Shown here: one piece after another, positions 7,488 through 16,858 of the stretch | Position numbering within the stretch: position 1 is the stretch's first letter | How the letters are laid out: each line of letters opens with the position of its first letter | Assembly: GCA_005518185.1 (NCBI GenBank) | Contig: RKSN01000001.1 | Coordinates: forward strand, 930,501-994,500 | Direction of reading: 5' to 3' | From: Chakrabartia godavariana | Lineage (GTDB): Bacteria > Pseudomonadota > Alphaproteobacteria > Sphingomonadales > Sphingomonadaceae | Length of the DNA: 64,000 bases | Position numbers and translations under genes: made by a program | Notes under the pieces: generated by a model | Told to the model about the DNA's origin: nothing | Databases searched by the model: none | What the model saw: only the letters and a program-made list of their open reading frames with translations

Positions 7488-8846
7488 CTAAGGGGCCCCT
7501 TGTCCCGGCGGGACGTTTGCACCCACCGCCGGCGTCCCGGCCTTCGTCGCGGGCACTGGCGCAGTCGCTGGCACGACCCGCTGTTTCATGCACTGATTGG
7601 GATCGGGACGCGGAAAGACGTCACAATTCCATAGCACCTTGTCGAGCCCGTTGGATCGGTTGCGCAGATAGCTGACGGACATCGCCGCCAGCTGATCATC
7701 GCTGACGGGCATCTTGGTCGGCGCGCGGCGGTTGTCGGTCCAGACCAGCACCTTGCAATATGGCTTCACCGAACAGGAGGCGAGAACGAGGTTGAGCAAC
7801 TGCCCGGGGTCGGTTGTCTTGGGCACGACAAAGGCAATGAAATCCCCCGAGGGACTCTGCAGGCGCGGCTTGAACCCATAAGGGTTGGGCGGCACGCCTG
7901 TTCCAGCACTGGCCCCGCTGGCAACTGCGGGATCGGCGCCCGGCAGCGGCGCACCTGGATCCAGCGGCGCCAGATCACCAAGGATGGTATCTCCCGGCGC
8001 AATCTGGGCGTGCGCGGGCGAAAGCATGACGAGCTTCTGCACGGCGGGCTCGACGCCTGCATAGCGCCCCCGGAACGCGGCTGGCGTGCCCCAGAAGCCC
8101 ATCCAGCGGAAGAAAAGGTGCGTTGCCTCCTTGTGGACCTTGTCGAGCTTGCCGCTCCATGCGGGGACGACCCAATCGGTGTGATAGTGCGTGGCAACGC
8201 CGACTGGCTTGAACACCTCGCCATTGAGCATGATCTTGGCCAGGCCGCGCGCCTGTGCCCAGGCGGCAAGGCTCGGGATGCGGATCATGGCGCCATCGCA
8301 CGTGAAGGTGAACTGGCACCCCGTGGCGCGCTCCTGCCCCTGAAACACGACCCCGCAGACCGATTTGGGGAAAGCCGGATGGCGGACGCGGTTCAGAACA
8401 ACCTGGGCGACGGCCTTCTTCCCGGCGAGCGTTTCGGCACCTGCCTCATACCAGATGGCCGCCGCCAGACAGTCGGTCGCACGCGCGATGTCATTGGCTG
8501 CGCCGGTGATCCGGAAAGGCTTGGCGGGTGGCACCGGCTCCTTGGTGAAGGGCGTGGCGTCATTGATTTTCTTGGCAAGTTCAACGGGGACTTGCTTGAG
8601 TTCGAGCGGTTCGACCGTCGGCACATTGGCTGGCAGGCTTATCGAATATTCATCGACCGGGCTCTGGCGAAGCCCGACGATGCCGACGTTCAGCCAGCCA
8701 GATGACCAGGCCCAGATACCGAACGCGACTACCGCCAAAAGACAGACCGCAATAATGGGTCCGGGCCGGACACCCTTGGTCTCCGCGTCCTTGACCGCAT
8801 CGACGATCGCGTCGTGCGTCAGATGGTATAGGTCCTTGTCAGGCAC
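7488..8846 (-). CDS. SleB-type cell wall hydrolase with N-terminal anchor
   Basis: A 452-residue envelope protein. One helix at about residues 28-48 anchors it, leaving the rest in the periplasm. Residues 120-245 carry the Hydrolase_2 (SleB/CwlJ) domain, with the hallmark AAAIWYEAGAE (E134 as the predicted catalytic acid), VLNRVRHP and the C-x-F-T/C cysteine pair, and the THYHTDWVVPAW segment. Such enzymes are lytic transglycosylase-like peptidoglycan hydrolases used in wall remodelling in non-sporulating proteobacteria. The C-terminal 190 residues are a proline-rich linker and an unassigned domain. The start is GTG with a poor ribosome site, so expression may depend on cysK, which ends 17 bases upstream. 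Confidence 0.82.
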   Translation of the reverse strand: MPDKDLYHLTHDAIVDAVKDAETKGVRPGPIIAVCLLAVVAFGIWAWSSGWLNVGIVGLRQSPVDEYSISLPANVPTVEPLELKQVPVELAKKINDATPFTKEPVPPAKPFRITGAANDIARATDCLAAAIWYEAGAETLAGKKAVAQVVLNRVRHPAFPKSVCGVVFQGQERATGCQFTFTCDGAMIRIPSLAAWAQARGLAKIMLNGEVFKPVGVATHYHTDWVVPAWSGKLDKVHKEATHLFFRWMGFWGTPAAFRGRYAGVEPAVQKLVMLSPAHAQIAPGDTILGDLAPLDPGAPLPGADPAVASGASAGTGVPPNPYGFKPRLQSPSGDFIAFVVPKTTDPGQLLNLVLASCSVKPYCKVLVWTDNRRAPTKMPVSDDQLAAMSVSYLRNRSNGLDKVLWNCDVFPRPDPNQCMKQRVVPATAPVPATKAGTPAVGANVPPGQGAP

Positions 8847-8863
8847 GGGCTGGAGACGAGGGC

Positions 8864-9784
8864 TTACGCCTCCGGCAGGAAGTCCGGGACCGACAGGTAA
8901 CGCTCGCCCGTGTCATAATTGAAGCCGAGCACGCGCGCGTCAGCGGGCAGTTCGGCCAGCTTCTGACGAATGGCCGCAAGCGTTGCCCCTGACGAGATGC
9001 CGACCAGCATCCCTTCTTCTGTGGCGGAGCGCCGCGCCATTTCCTTGGCGTCCGCCGGATCCACCTGCACCACGCCATCGAGAAGATTGGTGTGCAGGTT
9101 GGCCGGAATGAAGCCGGCCCCGATGCCCTGGATCGGGTGCGGGGCAGGGGCGCCACCCGAAATGACAGGCGAGAGCGTTGGTTCGACGGCAAACACCTTC
9201 ATGTTCGGCCAGTGCTTCTTCAGCACCTGCGCGCAGCCGGTGATGTGCCCGCCCGTGCCGACGCCGGTGATGAGCGCATCGAGCGGCTTGTCCGAAAAGT
9301 CGGCGAGAATTTCCTCGGACGTCGTGCGGACATGGACGTCGATATTGGCGGGATTTTCGAACTGCTGCGGCATCCACGCACCGGGCGTGGAAGCAACGAT
9401 TTCGAGGGCGCGTTCAATGGCGCCCTTCATGCCCTTTTCGCGCGGGGTCAGATCGAACGTCGCGCCGTAAGCGAGCATCAGGCGGCGGCGCTCAATCGAC
9501 ATGCTCTCGGGCATCACGAGGATGAGCTTATATCCCTTGACCGCCGCGACCATCGCCAGCCCGATGCCGGTGTTGCCAGAGGTCGGTTCGACGATCGTCC
9601 CGCCGGGCAGGAGTGCGCCGGAGCGTTCGGCATCTTCGATCATCGCAAGGCCGATGCGATCCTTGATCGATCCGCCAGGGTTGGACCGTTCCGACTTGAT
9701 CCAGACGTCATGGTCCGGGAACAAGCGCGAGACGCGGATATGCGGGGTCTGGCCAATGGTCGCGAGGATCGAATCGAACTTCAT
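8864..9784 (-). CDS. cysK: cysteine synthase A
   Basis: O-acetylserine sulfhydrylase, 306 residues, a PLP enzyme that makes cysteine from O-acetylserine and sulfide in the cytosol. K41 in the [10 protein letters not shown] motif forms the Schiff base. The [11 protein letters not shown] loop binds substrate, GTGGHITG binds the phosphate of PLP, and VGISSGA is the C-terminal loop found in CysK. The length matches CysK (about 310-320). The start codon overlaps the end of the upstream MFS gene (shared ATGA at 9781-9784), so the pair is coupled. That suggests the transporter may export cysteine or a related metabolite, but this is only context. Confidence 0.92.
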   Translation of the reverse strand: MKFDSILATIGQTPHIRVSRLFPDHDVWIKSERSNPGGSIKDRIGLAMIEDAERSGALLPGGTIVEPTSGNTGIGLAMVAAVKGYKLILVMPESMSIERRRLMLAYGATFDLTPREKGMKGAIERALEIVASTPGAWMPQQFENPANIDVHVRTTSEEILADFSDKPLDALITGVGTGGHITGCAQVLKKHWPNMKVFAVEPTLSPVISGGAPAPHPIQGIGAGFIPANLHTNLLDGVVQVDPADAKEMARRSATEEGMLVGISSGATLAAIRQKLAELPADARVLGFNYDTGERYLSVPDFLPEA

Positions 9785-11055
9785 TGTGATGTCTTTCTGA
9801 ATTGCGGTTCGAATGTCTTGGCGTTCTTGAGTTCCGGGAACAGCCGGGACCAGAGCGCCGTAACAAAGATAGCCCCGACGCCGCCAAAGACAACTGCCCC
9901 CACCGGGCCGAGCAGTGCGGCGGCAAGGCCGGACTGCATTTCGCCCAGTTCATTGGAGCCCGAGATCGCCAAAGTGGACACGGCGGAGACGCGCCCGCGC
10001 ATGTCATCCGGCGTGTTGAGCTGGACGAGCGAGGAGCGCACATAGACCGAGAGCATGTCAGCCGCGCCAAGCACGGCCATGGCACCGAGCGACAGCCAGT
10101 AGTTCTTGGAGATCCCGAACACGATTGTGGCGATGCCGAAGACCACGACTGCCCAGAGCATCTTGACGCCGACATTGTGCTGAAGTGGACGGACTGTGAA
10201 CCAGAGCGCCATCAGCGTGGCGCCCGCCGCCGGCGCACCACGCAGCCAGCCAAGGCCTTCCGGACCGACCATCAGGATGTCGCGCGCGTACACCGGCAGA
10301 AGCGCCGTCGCCCCGGCGAGCAGCACGGCAAAGAGATCAAGCGTGATCGCGCCGAGCAGGAAGCGCTCATTCCAGGTGTAATGCAGCCCGTCGATCATCT
10401 GGCGGAACGGATGCGCGTTCCCCTTGATCTCGACCTTGGGCAGCGGCCTGATCTGTGACACGGCAAGCGTTGCAATGGCCAGAAGCACTGCTGCCGACCA
10501 ATAGGGGGCCGACTGGACCATGCCGAACAGGATGCCGCCTATGCCCGGGCCGATGACGGTGCCGGTCTGCCACGCCATCGAATTGAAGGCGATGGCGCGC
10601 GGCAGGACATTGGCAGGCACGATATTGGGAACGATCGACGACATGGATGGGCCGACGAACACGCGTGCCACGCCGTGCAGCGCCGCCATCAGATACAGCA
10701 GCGGCAAGGTGAGCGCGTCATTGGCGGTCATGACGGCAAGAATGAGGGCGACAGAGGCGTCGATGCTGTTGGCGAGCATGGCGACATGCCGCCGGTCAAA
10801 CCGGTCCGCCACCCATCCGGCGACGGGCGTCAGCACGGCGAGCGGCACGAATTGGGCGAGGCCCAAAAGGCCTAGCTGGAACGACGCTTCCTTGATCGAC
10901 ATGCCATAATCGGTGCGGGCGACGTCATAGAACTGATAGCCCAGCACCACGACGATGCCCGTCGTCGCCAGCACCGCGGAAAAGCGGGCAATCCAGAACA
11001 GGCGATAGTCGCGATAGCCGAGCGGGTGGGTGGGGGCGGGCAGGATCTCAGTCAC
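9781..11055 (-). CDS. MFS transporter, DHA3/EntS-like exporter
   Basis: About 424 residues with twelve predicted membrane helices. The loop between helices 2 and 3 has the MFS motif [11 protein letters not shown], and the [16 protein letters not shown] region is typical of the EntS/DHA3 drug and siderophore exporter group. A TTG at 11091 is also possible, but the GTG at 11055 has AAGGA seven bases upstream and begins just before the conserved [14 protein letters not shown] segment, so it is preferred. It overlaps cysK by four bases. The exported compound is unknown. A link to sulfur metabolism is suggested only by the coupling. Confidence 0.82.
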   Translation of the reverse strand: MTEILPAPTHPLGYRDYRLFWIARFSAVLATTGIVVVLGYQFYDVARTDYGMSIKEASFQLGLLGLAQFVPLAVLTPVAGWVADRFDRRHVAMLANSIDASVALILAVMTANDALTLPLLYLMAALHGVARVFVGPSMSSIVPNIVPANVLPRAIAFNSMAWQTGTVIGPGIGGILFGMVQSAPYWSAAVLLAIATLAVSQIRPLPKVEIKGNAHPFRQMIDGLHYTWNERFLLGAITLDLFAVLLAGATALLPVYARDILMVGPEGLGWLRGAPAAGATLMALWFTVRPLQHNVGVKMLWAVVVFGIATIVFGISKNYWLSLGAMAVLGAADMLSVYVRSSLVQLNTPDDMRGRVSAVSTLAISGSNELGEMQSGLAAALLGPVGAVVFGGVGAIFVTALWSRLFPELKNAKTFEPQFRKTSQ

Positions 11056-11142
11056 GGGATAGTCCTTGGCGCGGCGCGCGCGCTGGTGCAACCTTTGTGG
11101 ACATACCGAGTCGAATAGAAAATCTTGCCGGGAGTTATCTCT

Positions 11143-12897
11143 ATGAAATCACAGCGTGTTGCGCTCACATTGTCGGTCGCGCTCAGCGCGCTGTCGCTTG
11201 CTGGCTGCGCGGCGAAGATGGAGACAGCGGCGGCACCCGTTGCCGAAGCGCCTCCGGCGCCCGCTGCGCCCGCCATTCGCCCCTGGCAGGCTTTTTCGGA
11301 TCGCTTCATCGAGGATTATTTCCGCCTGAACCCCAGCTTCGCCGTCTATCAGGGCCGTCACGAATATGATGGCGTGTTGCCGGACTGGACCACCGACGGG
11401 ATCGCGGCACGGATCGCCTTCCTCAAGAACACGATTTCCGTCGCACAGGCGATGGATGTGTCCGGCATGACCGCGGATGAGAAGTTTGAGCATGATTATC
11501 TGATCCATGTTGCCCGCAAGGACCTGTTCTGGCTGGAGGACGCCGACGCGCCGCACACCAATGTAACCTGGTATTTTGACAACGGGCTCGATCCCAATGT
11601 CTATATCGCGCGGCCCTATGCCGATCCCGAAACTCGGATGAAGGCGTTCATCAAATATGCGCGCGCCATTCCGCAGGCGGTTCAGCAGATTCGTGACAAT
11701 CTGAAAACGCCGATGCCGGCAAGCTTCGTCAACTATGCGATCCCCGGCTTCAAGGGCTTTGCGGATTACTACACGAGTGACGCCAAGGCCGCCTTTGCCA
11801 GCGTCAAGGATCCCGCCCTACAAGCCGAATTCGATGCCGCGGCCAAAGATGCCGCCGCCGCCATGAACGACATGGCGACCTGGCTGCAAGGGCAGAGGAA
11901 GACCGCCACGACCAACTTCGCGCTTGGGCCCGAGCGTTTCTCGCGCATGTTGTCGGCCACCGAAGGCGTCGATGTGTCGCTGGATGAGCTGGAGGCCGTG
12001 GGCCGGGCCGACCTGAAGCGCAATCAGGATGCATTGAAGGTGGAATGCGCCAAGTTTGCGCCGGGCAAGTCGATCACGGCCTGCATGGACAAGATGAATT
12101 CCAAGAAGGGACCGTCCGGCCCGGTCGCCGAGGCACGCGAGCAGTTGCCGATGCTCCGCCAGTTCCTCGTTGACAACAATATCGTGTCGATCCCCGGTAC
12201 CGAGCAGGCGCAGGTCGAGGAATCGCCGCCCTATAACCGGCAGAACTCGGCTTATATCGATATTCCGGGGCCGTATGAGAAAGGCCTGCCGTCCGTCTAT
12301 TACATCTCCCCGCCCGATCCGGCCTGGGATGCAAAGACCCGCAACGAATATGTGCCCGGATCAAAGGACCTTCTGTTCACGTCCACGCACGAGGTCTGGC
12401 CGGGGCACTTCCTCAATTTCCTCCACGCCAACCGCGCCAAATCCATCTTCGGACGCGTGTTCGTCGGCTATGCGTTTGCCGAAGGCTGGGCGCATTATAC
12501 CGAGGAAATGATGTGGGATGCGGGCCTCAACAAGGGTGATCCGGAGACGCATATCGGGCAACTCTCCAACGCGCTGCTGCGCGACTGCCGCTATCTCTCT
12601 GCCATCGGGATGCACGCGCGCGGCATGACGCAGGACCAGTCGCGCCGGATGTTCATCCAGCAATGCTATCAGGATGAAGGCAATGCCCGCCAGCAATCGG
12701 CGCGCGGCACCTATGATCCGGCCTATCTCAACTACACGATGGGCAAGCTGATGATCCGCAAGCTGCGTGACGACTGGACCGGTGGTGACCGTTCCAAGTG
12801 GAAGGCCTTCCATGACACTTTTCTGGGCTTTGGCGGTCCGCCGATCCCGATGGTGCGAGGTGCCATGATGGGCACCGAAGCCAAGGCGGTGTTCTAA
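11143..12897 (+). CDS. DUF885 family lipoprotein, predicted metallopeptidase-like
   Basis: A 584-residue protein with a lipoprotein signal ending in LAGC (residues 17-20), so it should be anchored by lipidation in the envelope. The ATG at 11143 is chosen because GGGAG lies just upstream and it begins the signal peptide directly. The HEVWPGHF motif, with EGWAHYTEEM about 35 residues later, is the zinc-site pattern of DUF885 proteins, which share a fold with M2/M32-type peptidases. Family members are abundant in alphaproteobacteria and Xanthomonadales, and few are characterised. It lies alone between an MFS gene and uvrD. Peptidase activity is likely given the intact motif, but the substrate is unknown. 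Confidence 0.82.
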   Translation: MKSQRVALTLSVALSALSLAGCAAKMETAAAPVAEAPPAPAAPAIRPWQAFSDRFIEDYFRLNPSFAVYQGRHEYDGVLPDWTTDGIAARIAFLKNTISVAQAMDVSGMTADEKFEHDYLIHVARKDLFWLEDADAPHTNVTWYFDNGLDPNVYIARPYADPETRMKAFIKYARAIPQAVQQIRDNLKTPMPASFVNYAIPGFKGFADYYTSDAKAAFASVKDPALQAEFDAAAKDAAAAMNDMATWLQGQRKTATTNFALGPERFSRMLSATEGVDVSLDELEAVGRADLKRNQDALKVECAKFAPGKSITACMDKMNSKKGPSGPVAEAREQLPMLRQFLVDNNIVSIPGTEQAQVEESPPYNRQNSAYIDIPGPYEKGLPSVYYISPPDPAWDAKTRNEYVPGSKDLLFTSTHEVWPGHFLNFLHANRAKSIFGRVFVGYAFAEGWAHYTEEMMWDAGLNKGDPETHIGQLSNALLRDCRYLSAIGMHARGMTQDQSRRMFIQQCYQDEGNARQQSARGTYDPAYLNYTMGKLMIRKLRDDWTGGDRSKWKAFHDTFLGFGGPPIPMVRGAMMGTEAKAVF

Positions 12898-12955
12898 GAA
12901 CGCTGATGGACCTGTGCGCCGGCACTTGCCGGGCACAGGCACCATTTTCGCGGCC

Positions 12956-15223
12956 TCAGTCTATCGTGACGAACGTGTCGAGCACGCGCTTGCGGCCCGA
13001 CAGTTCAAAGTCGATCTCCAGCTTGTTGCCTTCGATCTCTGCGATCTGGCCGTACCCGAACTTCTGATGAAAGACGCGTTGGCCGACGGACAGATCGCTG
13101 CGCCCCTTATTGCCCAGGCTGACCGCACTGGCGCGCGCCTCGACGATCCGGGTCGGGGCGGTCGAATAGCTCGTGGCGGCACGCTGCCACCCGGGTCCGC
13201 GCCCGGTGCCGCGATTGACGTGCGCGAACGGGTCCGAGGCCTGTGCCCAGTTGGCCCGCCAAAGGCTCTCGCCGCCTGACAGAGAACTTTCCTGCGATAC
13301 ATGCTCGGCGGGCAGCTCGGCAATGAAGCGTGAGGGGATGCTCGACGTCCACTGGCCGTAGATCCGTCGGTTGGCCGCATGGAGGATCGTGCATTTCCTG
13401 CGCGCGCGGGTGATTGCGACATAAGCGAGCCGCCGTTCTTCCTCGAGACTGGCCAGTCCGCCCTCATCCAGCGACCGCTGTGACGGGAATACGCCTTCCT
13501 CCCATCCGGCGAGGAACGTTTGCTCAAATTCCAGTCCCTTGGCGGCATGGATCGTCATCATCGTGATCTTTTCGCCATCGGCCTGCGCCTCATTGTCCAT
13601 CACCAGGCTGACATGCTCAAGGAAGGCGCCCAGCGTTTCATATTCTTCCATCGCGCGGACGAGTTCGTTGAGGTTTTCGAGGCGCCCGGCGCTTTCGGCG
13701 GATTTGTCGGCCTGCAACATCGCAGTATATCCGCTCTCATCCAGGATCTGGCGGGCAAGCTCATAGTGCGGCACGCTGGACGCGAGATCGCGCCAGCGGG
13801 CGATGTCGCCGATGAAGCTGCCGAGCGCGCGGCGGGCCTGCGGGGTCAATTCGTCGCTGTCGAGGATAGCCGCCGCCGCGTGAGACAATGGCTGGCCCAT
13901 GCCCCGTGCAAAGGTCTGGACCTTCGCCAACGCCTTGTCGCCCAGCCCGCGCTTGGGCTGGTTCACGATCCGCTCAAAGGCCAGGTCATCGGCAGGCTGG
14001 TTGACGAGCCGAAGATAGGCGAGGGCGTCCCGGATTTCGGCGCGCTCATAGAAGCGGAACCCCCCGACGATCCGATAGGGCAGGCCGATCGAAATGAAGC
14101 GGTCCTCAAACTCGCGGGTCTGGAACTGGGCGCGCACGAGGATGGCCATGTCGTCCAGCGAACCACCCGCGCGCTGATAGTCCTCGGCCAGTTCGCCGAC
14201 GCGGCGGGCCTCCTCGGGGCCATCCCACACGCCGATGATCTCAACCTTGTCGCCCGCGTCGACCTCGGTCCACAGTGTCTTGCCCAGTCGCCCGCCATTT
14301 CTCGCGATCAGCCCGGACGCCGCGCCAAGAATGTGCGGTGTGGACCGATAATTCTGTTCAAGCCGGATGACGGCGGCCCCTGGAAAGTCCTTTTCAAAGC
14401 GCAGAATATTCGCCACCTCGGCACCGCGCCACGAATAGATCGACTGATCGTCATCGCCGACAACGCAGATATTCTTGCGGGACTGGGCGAGCAGCCGGAG
14501 CCAGAGATACTGGCTGGCATTGGTATCCTGATATTCATCGACGAGGATATATTTGAACCGCTCCTGATAGCTTTCGAGCACATTGCGGTGCGTTTTCAGG
14601 ATGGTCAGCATATGGAGCAGGAGATCGCCAAAGTCGCAGGCGTTGAGGGCCTTCAGCCGCTCCTGATAAATGGTGTAAAGTTTGGCTCCCTGACCGTCGG
14701 CGAACCGCGCACTTTCGCCGGCATCGATATCTGACGGTGTCAGACCCTTGTTCTTCCATTGATCGATCAGCCCGGCGAGCTGCCGCGCGGGCCAGCGCTT
14801 CTCGTCCAGATCAGCCGCCACAAGGATCTGCTTGAGGAGACGGAGCTGATCATCGGTATCAAGAATTGTAAAATTCGATTGCAAACCAACGAGTTCAGCA
14901 TGCCTTCTGAGCATCTTTGCGCAGATGGAATGGAACGTGCCAAGCCAGGGCATGCCTTCCACGGCATCGCCGATGATGCGCCCCACGCGCTCCTTCATCT
15001 CGCGGGCGGCCTTGTTGGTGAACGTCACCGCGAGGATCTCGGACGGCCAGGCCCGCCGCGTGGCGATCAGATGCGCTAGCCGCGCGGTCAGCGCTGCCGT
15101 TTTTCCCGTTCCCGCACCCGCAAGCATCAGAACCGGGCCGTCCGAGGTCAGGACGGCTTTGCGCTGCGGGGCATTGAGGCCCTGGATATACGCGGGTTCA
15201 TGCGGGTTTACGGGCAGTGTCAT
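12956..15223 (-). CDS. uvrD: UvrD/PcrA-type ATP-dependent DNA helicase
   Basis: A 755-residue superfamily 1A 3'-5' helicase for nucleotide excision and mismatch repair and for clearing RecA filaments. The Walker A motif AGAGTGKT is at residues 35-42. The DEYQDTN Walker B, GDDDQSIYSWRGA motif III, QNYRST motif IV and MTIHAAKGLEF motif V follow in order. The C-terminal GQRVFHQKFGYGQI segment is the Tudor-like RNA-polymerase-interacting domain of PcrA/UvrD. The ATG at 15223 has no clear ribosome site. A LexA-type box ends six bases before it, so the message may be leaderless and SOS-controlled. The gene stands alone. Confidence 0.93.
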   Translation of the reverse strand: MTLPVNPHEPAYIQGLNAPQRKAVLTSDGPVLMLAGAGTGKTAALTARLAHLIATRRAWPSEILAVTFTNKAAREMKERVGRIIGDAVEGMPWLGTFHSICAKMLRRHAELVGLQSNFTILDTDDQLRLLKQILVAADLDEKRWPARQLAGLIDQWKNKGLTPSDIDAGESARFADGQGAKLYTIYQERLKALNACDFGDLLLHMLTILKTHRNVLESYQERFKYILVDEYQDTNASQYLWLRLLAQSRKNICVVGDDDQSIYSWRGAEVANILRFEKDFPGAAVIRLEQNYRSTPHILGAASGLIARNGGRLGKTLWTEVDAGDKVEIIGVWDGPEEARRVGELAEDYQRAGGSLDDMAILVRAQFQTREFEDRFISIGLPYRIVGGFRFYERAEIRDALAYLRLVNQPADDLAFERIVNQPKRGLGDKALAKVQTFARGMGQPLSHAAAAILDSDELTPQARRALGSFIGDIARWRDLASSVPHYELARQILDESGYTAMLQADKSAESAGRLENLNELVRAMEEYETLGAFLEHVSLVMDNEAQADGEKITMMTIHAAKGLEFEQTFLAGWEEGVFPSQRSLDEGGLASLEEERRLAYVAITRARRKCTILHAANRRIYGQWTSSIPSRFIAELPAEHVSQESSLSGGESLWRANWAQASDPFAHVNRGTGRGPGWQRAATSYSTAPTRIVEARASAVSLGNKGRSDLSVGQRVFHQKFGYGQIAEIEGNKLEIDFELSGRKRVLDTFVTID

Positions 15224-15228
15224 CGCGT

Positions 15229-15243
15229 GAACGATTAGGGAAC
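15229..15243 (-). promoter_or_regulatory. predicted LexA box upstream of uvrD
   Basis: On the minus strand the sequence reads GTTC-CCTAATC-GTTC, an exact GTTC-N7-GTTC direct repeat, the LexA recognition form described for alphaproteobacteria. It ends six bases before the uvrD ATG and overlaps a TAATC stretch that could be part of a -10 element, a position suited to repression. UvrD is a classic SOS gene in other bacteria. Two such matches are expected by chance in both strands of 64 kb, but not in this position. Confidence 0.65.
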
Positions 15244-15354
15244 ATTGGCGCGCGGGGCAAGTATGCGCCTGCTTGACGGTTAACTTCTATGGGCATGGTG
15301 GCATCCATGTAGGTTCGACGTCTCATTTTGGGACTTCTGCTTGAAATTGGCTGT

Positions 15355-15383
15355 TTGACGCCTTCAAAAACCGTGATTAACAA
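15355..15383 (+). promoter_or_regulatory. possible promoter of the PEPxxWA gene
   Basis: TTGACG at 15355-15360, a 17-bp spacer and TAACAA at 15378-15383 lie about 50 bp upstream of the ATG at 15436. The -35 is good and the -10 is poor. The 212-bp space between uvrD and this gene holds no other gene that I can see. Weak call. Confidence 0.3.
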
Positions 15384-15435
15384 ACTGTAACCAATATGGT
15401 GCGTTATTCCACCACCATGAAAATACGGGATTTTT

Positions 15436-16146
15436 ATGCGACTCACCTCCTCCCTCATCGCGGTAACGGCCGTAGCACTGGCGGCTCCGGCATCAGCAGG
15501 CGTCGTGTTCACCGACAACTTCGACGCTGAGGCGGGTGGTAACTCTGCGCTGAATTATGCTGGTTTTGCCAATTTCACTGTCTCGGGCAACGTCGACGTG
15601 GTCAAGAGCGGCGACTACGGCATCACCTGCAGCGGGTCCTGCGTTGATCTCGACGGTTCGTCTGGTCCCGGCAGCATCACCAGCCTCGCTTCCTTTGCAT
15701 TCAATGCTGGTGATACCGTGCGGTATACGGCGACGCTCGGAGGCAGTCAGCGGAGCGGAAATTCTGACGGGTTTGCCCTGGGCTTCACGTTTGGTTCTGC
15801 CGTTAACATGCTGAATTATGGCTATAACTTTGCCAACTTGGGAGCCGTGGATCAGATTGTTTTTCCGTCGGTTTCCACGACGGGTGTGTCCACGTCCTAC
15901 GTCATTGGCGGCGCGCAGGGCTTTGGCTCCTATTCGCTGTTCTTCACTGCGGGTAGCGCTGGTACGCTCAAGTTCTTCGCTAGCACGTCAAGCGCCGACA
16001 ATGTCGGACCGCTCTTGGACAGCGTGAAGCTGACCATCGATGCGCGCGTGCCGGAACCCGCCACGTGGGGCCTGATGCTTGCAGGCTTCGGCCTGGTTGG
16101 CGCAGCCATGCGGCGTCGCCAGAAGGTGTCAGTCACCTTCGCCTGA
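15436..16146 (+). CDS. secreted PEPxxWA-CTERM sorting domain protein
   Basis: A 236-residue exported protein. Residues 1-21 are a Sec signal peptide ending ASA. The body is a beta-rich, Gly/Ser-rich domain with a Cys pair (CSGSC, residues 57-61) that may form a disulfide. It resembles the jelly-roll domains common in such proteins, but I cannot name one. The tail has PEPATWG (residues 206-212), then a hydrophobic helix and an arginine cluster: the PEPxxWA form of the PEP-CTERM sorting signal, frequent in Sphingomonadales and processed by an exosortase-like enzyme. No exosortase is in the window. The gene is monocistronic, ending in a strong terminator. Its function is unknown. Confidence 0.85.
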   Translation: MRLTSSLIAVTAVALAAPASAGVVFTDNFDAEAGGNSALNYAGFANFTVSGNVDVVKSGDYGITCSGSCVDLDGSSGPGSITSLASFAFNAGDTVRYTATLGGSQRSGNSDGFALGFTFGSAVNMLNYGYNFANLGAVDQIVFPSVSTTGVSTSYVIGGAQGFGSYSLFFTAGSAGTLKFFASTSSADNVGPLLDSVKLTIDARVPEPATWGLMLAGFGLVGAAMRRRQKVSVTFA

Positions 16147-16170
16147 CCTGGCGCAAACACGCCTTCAAGA

Positions 16171-16199
16171 CGGCCCCGGAGCGATCCGGGGCCGTTTTT
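16171..16199 (+). terminator. rho-independent terminator after the PEPxxWA gene
   Basis: A perfect 10-bp stem (16171-16180 with 16185-16194, CGGCCCCGGA/TCCGGGGCCG) with a GCGA tetraloop is followed by five T at 16195-16199. It is 24 bp past the stop of the PEPxxWA gene. Confidence 0.9.
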
Positions 16200-16288
16200 C
16201 TTTGGGCAAGCGGGCATTATCCCGCTGGACAAGGACGCACTGTCTCGCCAGATGCGAATCGTTCTCAATTAAAAATGGCGACCTCCCC

Positions 16289-16783
16289 ATGAATGATGTG
16301 CTCAACCGCTATGCAACCCCGTTCACCGTGGGGCTTTTTCTCGTCACGACCATTTCCGGCGTCGCGCTGTTCTTCCATCTGGGGTCGAAATATTTTCACG
16401 GGATGCACGAATGGCTGAGCATGCTGTTCTTGCTGCCGGTCGTCTTGCATATCCAGAAGAACTGGTCGGGCATGAAAGGCTATTTCCGGCGCAAGACGAT
16501 CTGGATGCCGACCTTGCTGTCGGTCGCGGGTGGATTGGTGTTTGTGGTGATGGCCGTGAATAGCCCCGGCCGTCCGCCGTCGCCGGCCGCCAAGCTCTTG
16601 GGCGCGCAGCCCGTGGCAGCTCTGGCACCAATGATGGGCCTGACGCCTGCCAGCCTCGACGCAAAGCTCGCTGCAAAGGGCTATGCCGCCGCTCCGGGCG
16701 AGACACTGGCCACCGTTGCCAAGAAATCGGGCAAGTCTCTCGACGCTGTCATTGGCGATATCGTCGGGACGGAACGCGACTGA
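16289..16783 (+). CDS. DUF4405 family membrane protein
   Basis: A 164-residue protein with three hydrophobic helices in its first 100 residues. H40 in the HEWLSMLF segment and H54 in VVLHIQKNW are spaced as in DUF4405, a cytochrome b-like four-helix family. In several lineages such proteins hold haem next to flavinylated electron-transfer systems. No FMN transferase or other redox partner is adjacent. The C-terminal 60 residues are soluble and alanine-rich, with an ETLATVAKKSG segment that loosely resembles LysM. The ATG at 16289 is the first in frame after the terminator region. Haem binding is inferred, not shown. Confidence 0.7.
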   Translation: MNDVLNRYATPFTVGLFLVTTISGVALFFHLGSKYFHGMHEWLSMLFLLPVVLHIQKNWSGMKGYFRRKTIWMPTLLSVAGGLVFVVMAVNSPGRPPSPAAKLLGAQPVAALAPMMGLTPASLDAKLAAKGYAAAPGETLATVAKKSGKSLDAVIGDIVGTERD

Positions 16784-16858
16784 TCCTCTCCAAAGAGGGC
16801 GCTCGACAGGCCGCGTTTTTGCGGACATTGGGTGGCGCAATCTTTGGGGGAGCAGCGC

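Noticed and set aside
15241-15435. Small gene in the uvrD / PEPxxWA spacer
   Set aside because: No frame with a ribosome site and sensible composition. The space is adequately explained by two divergent promoters.
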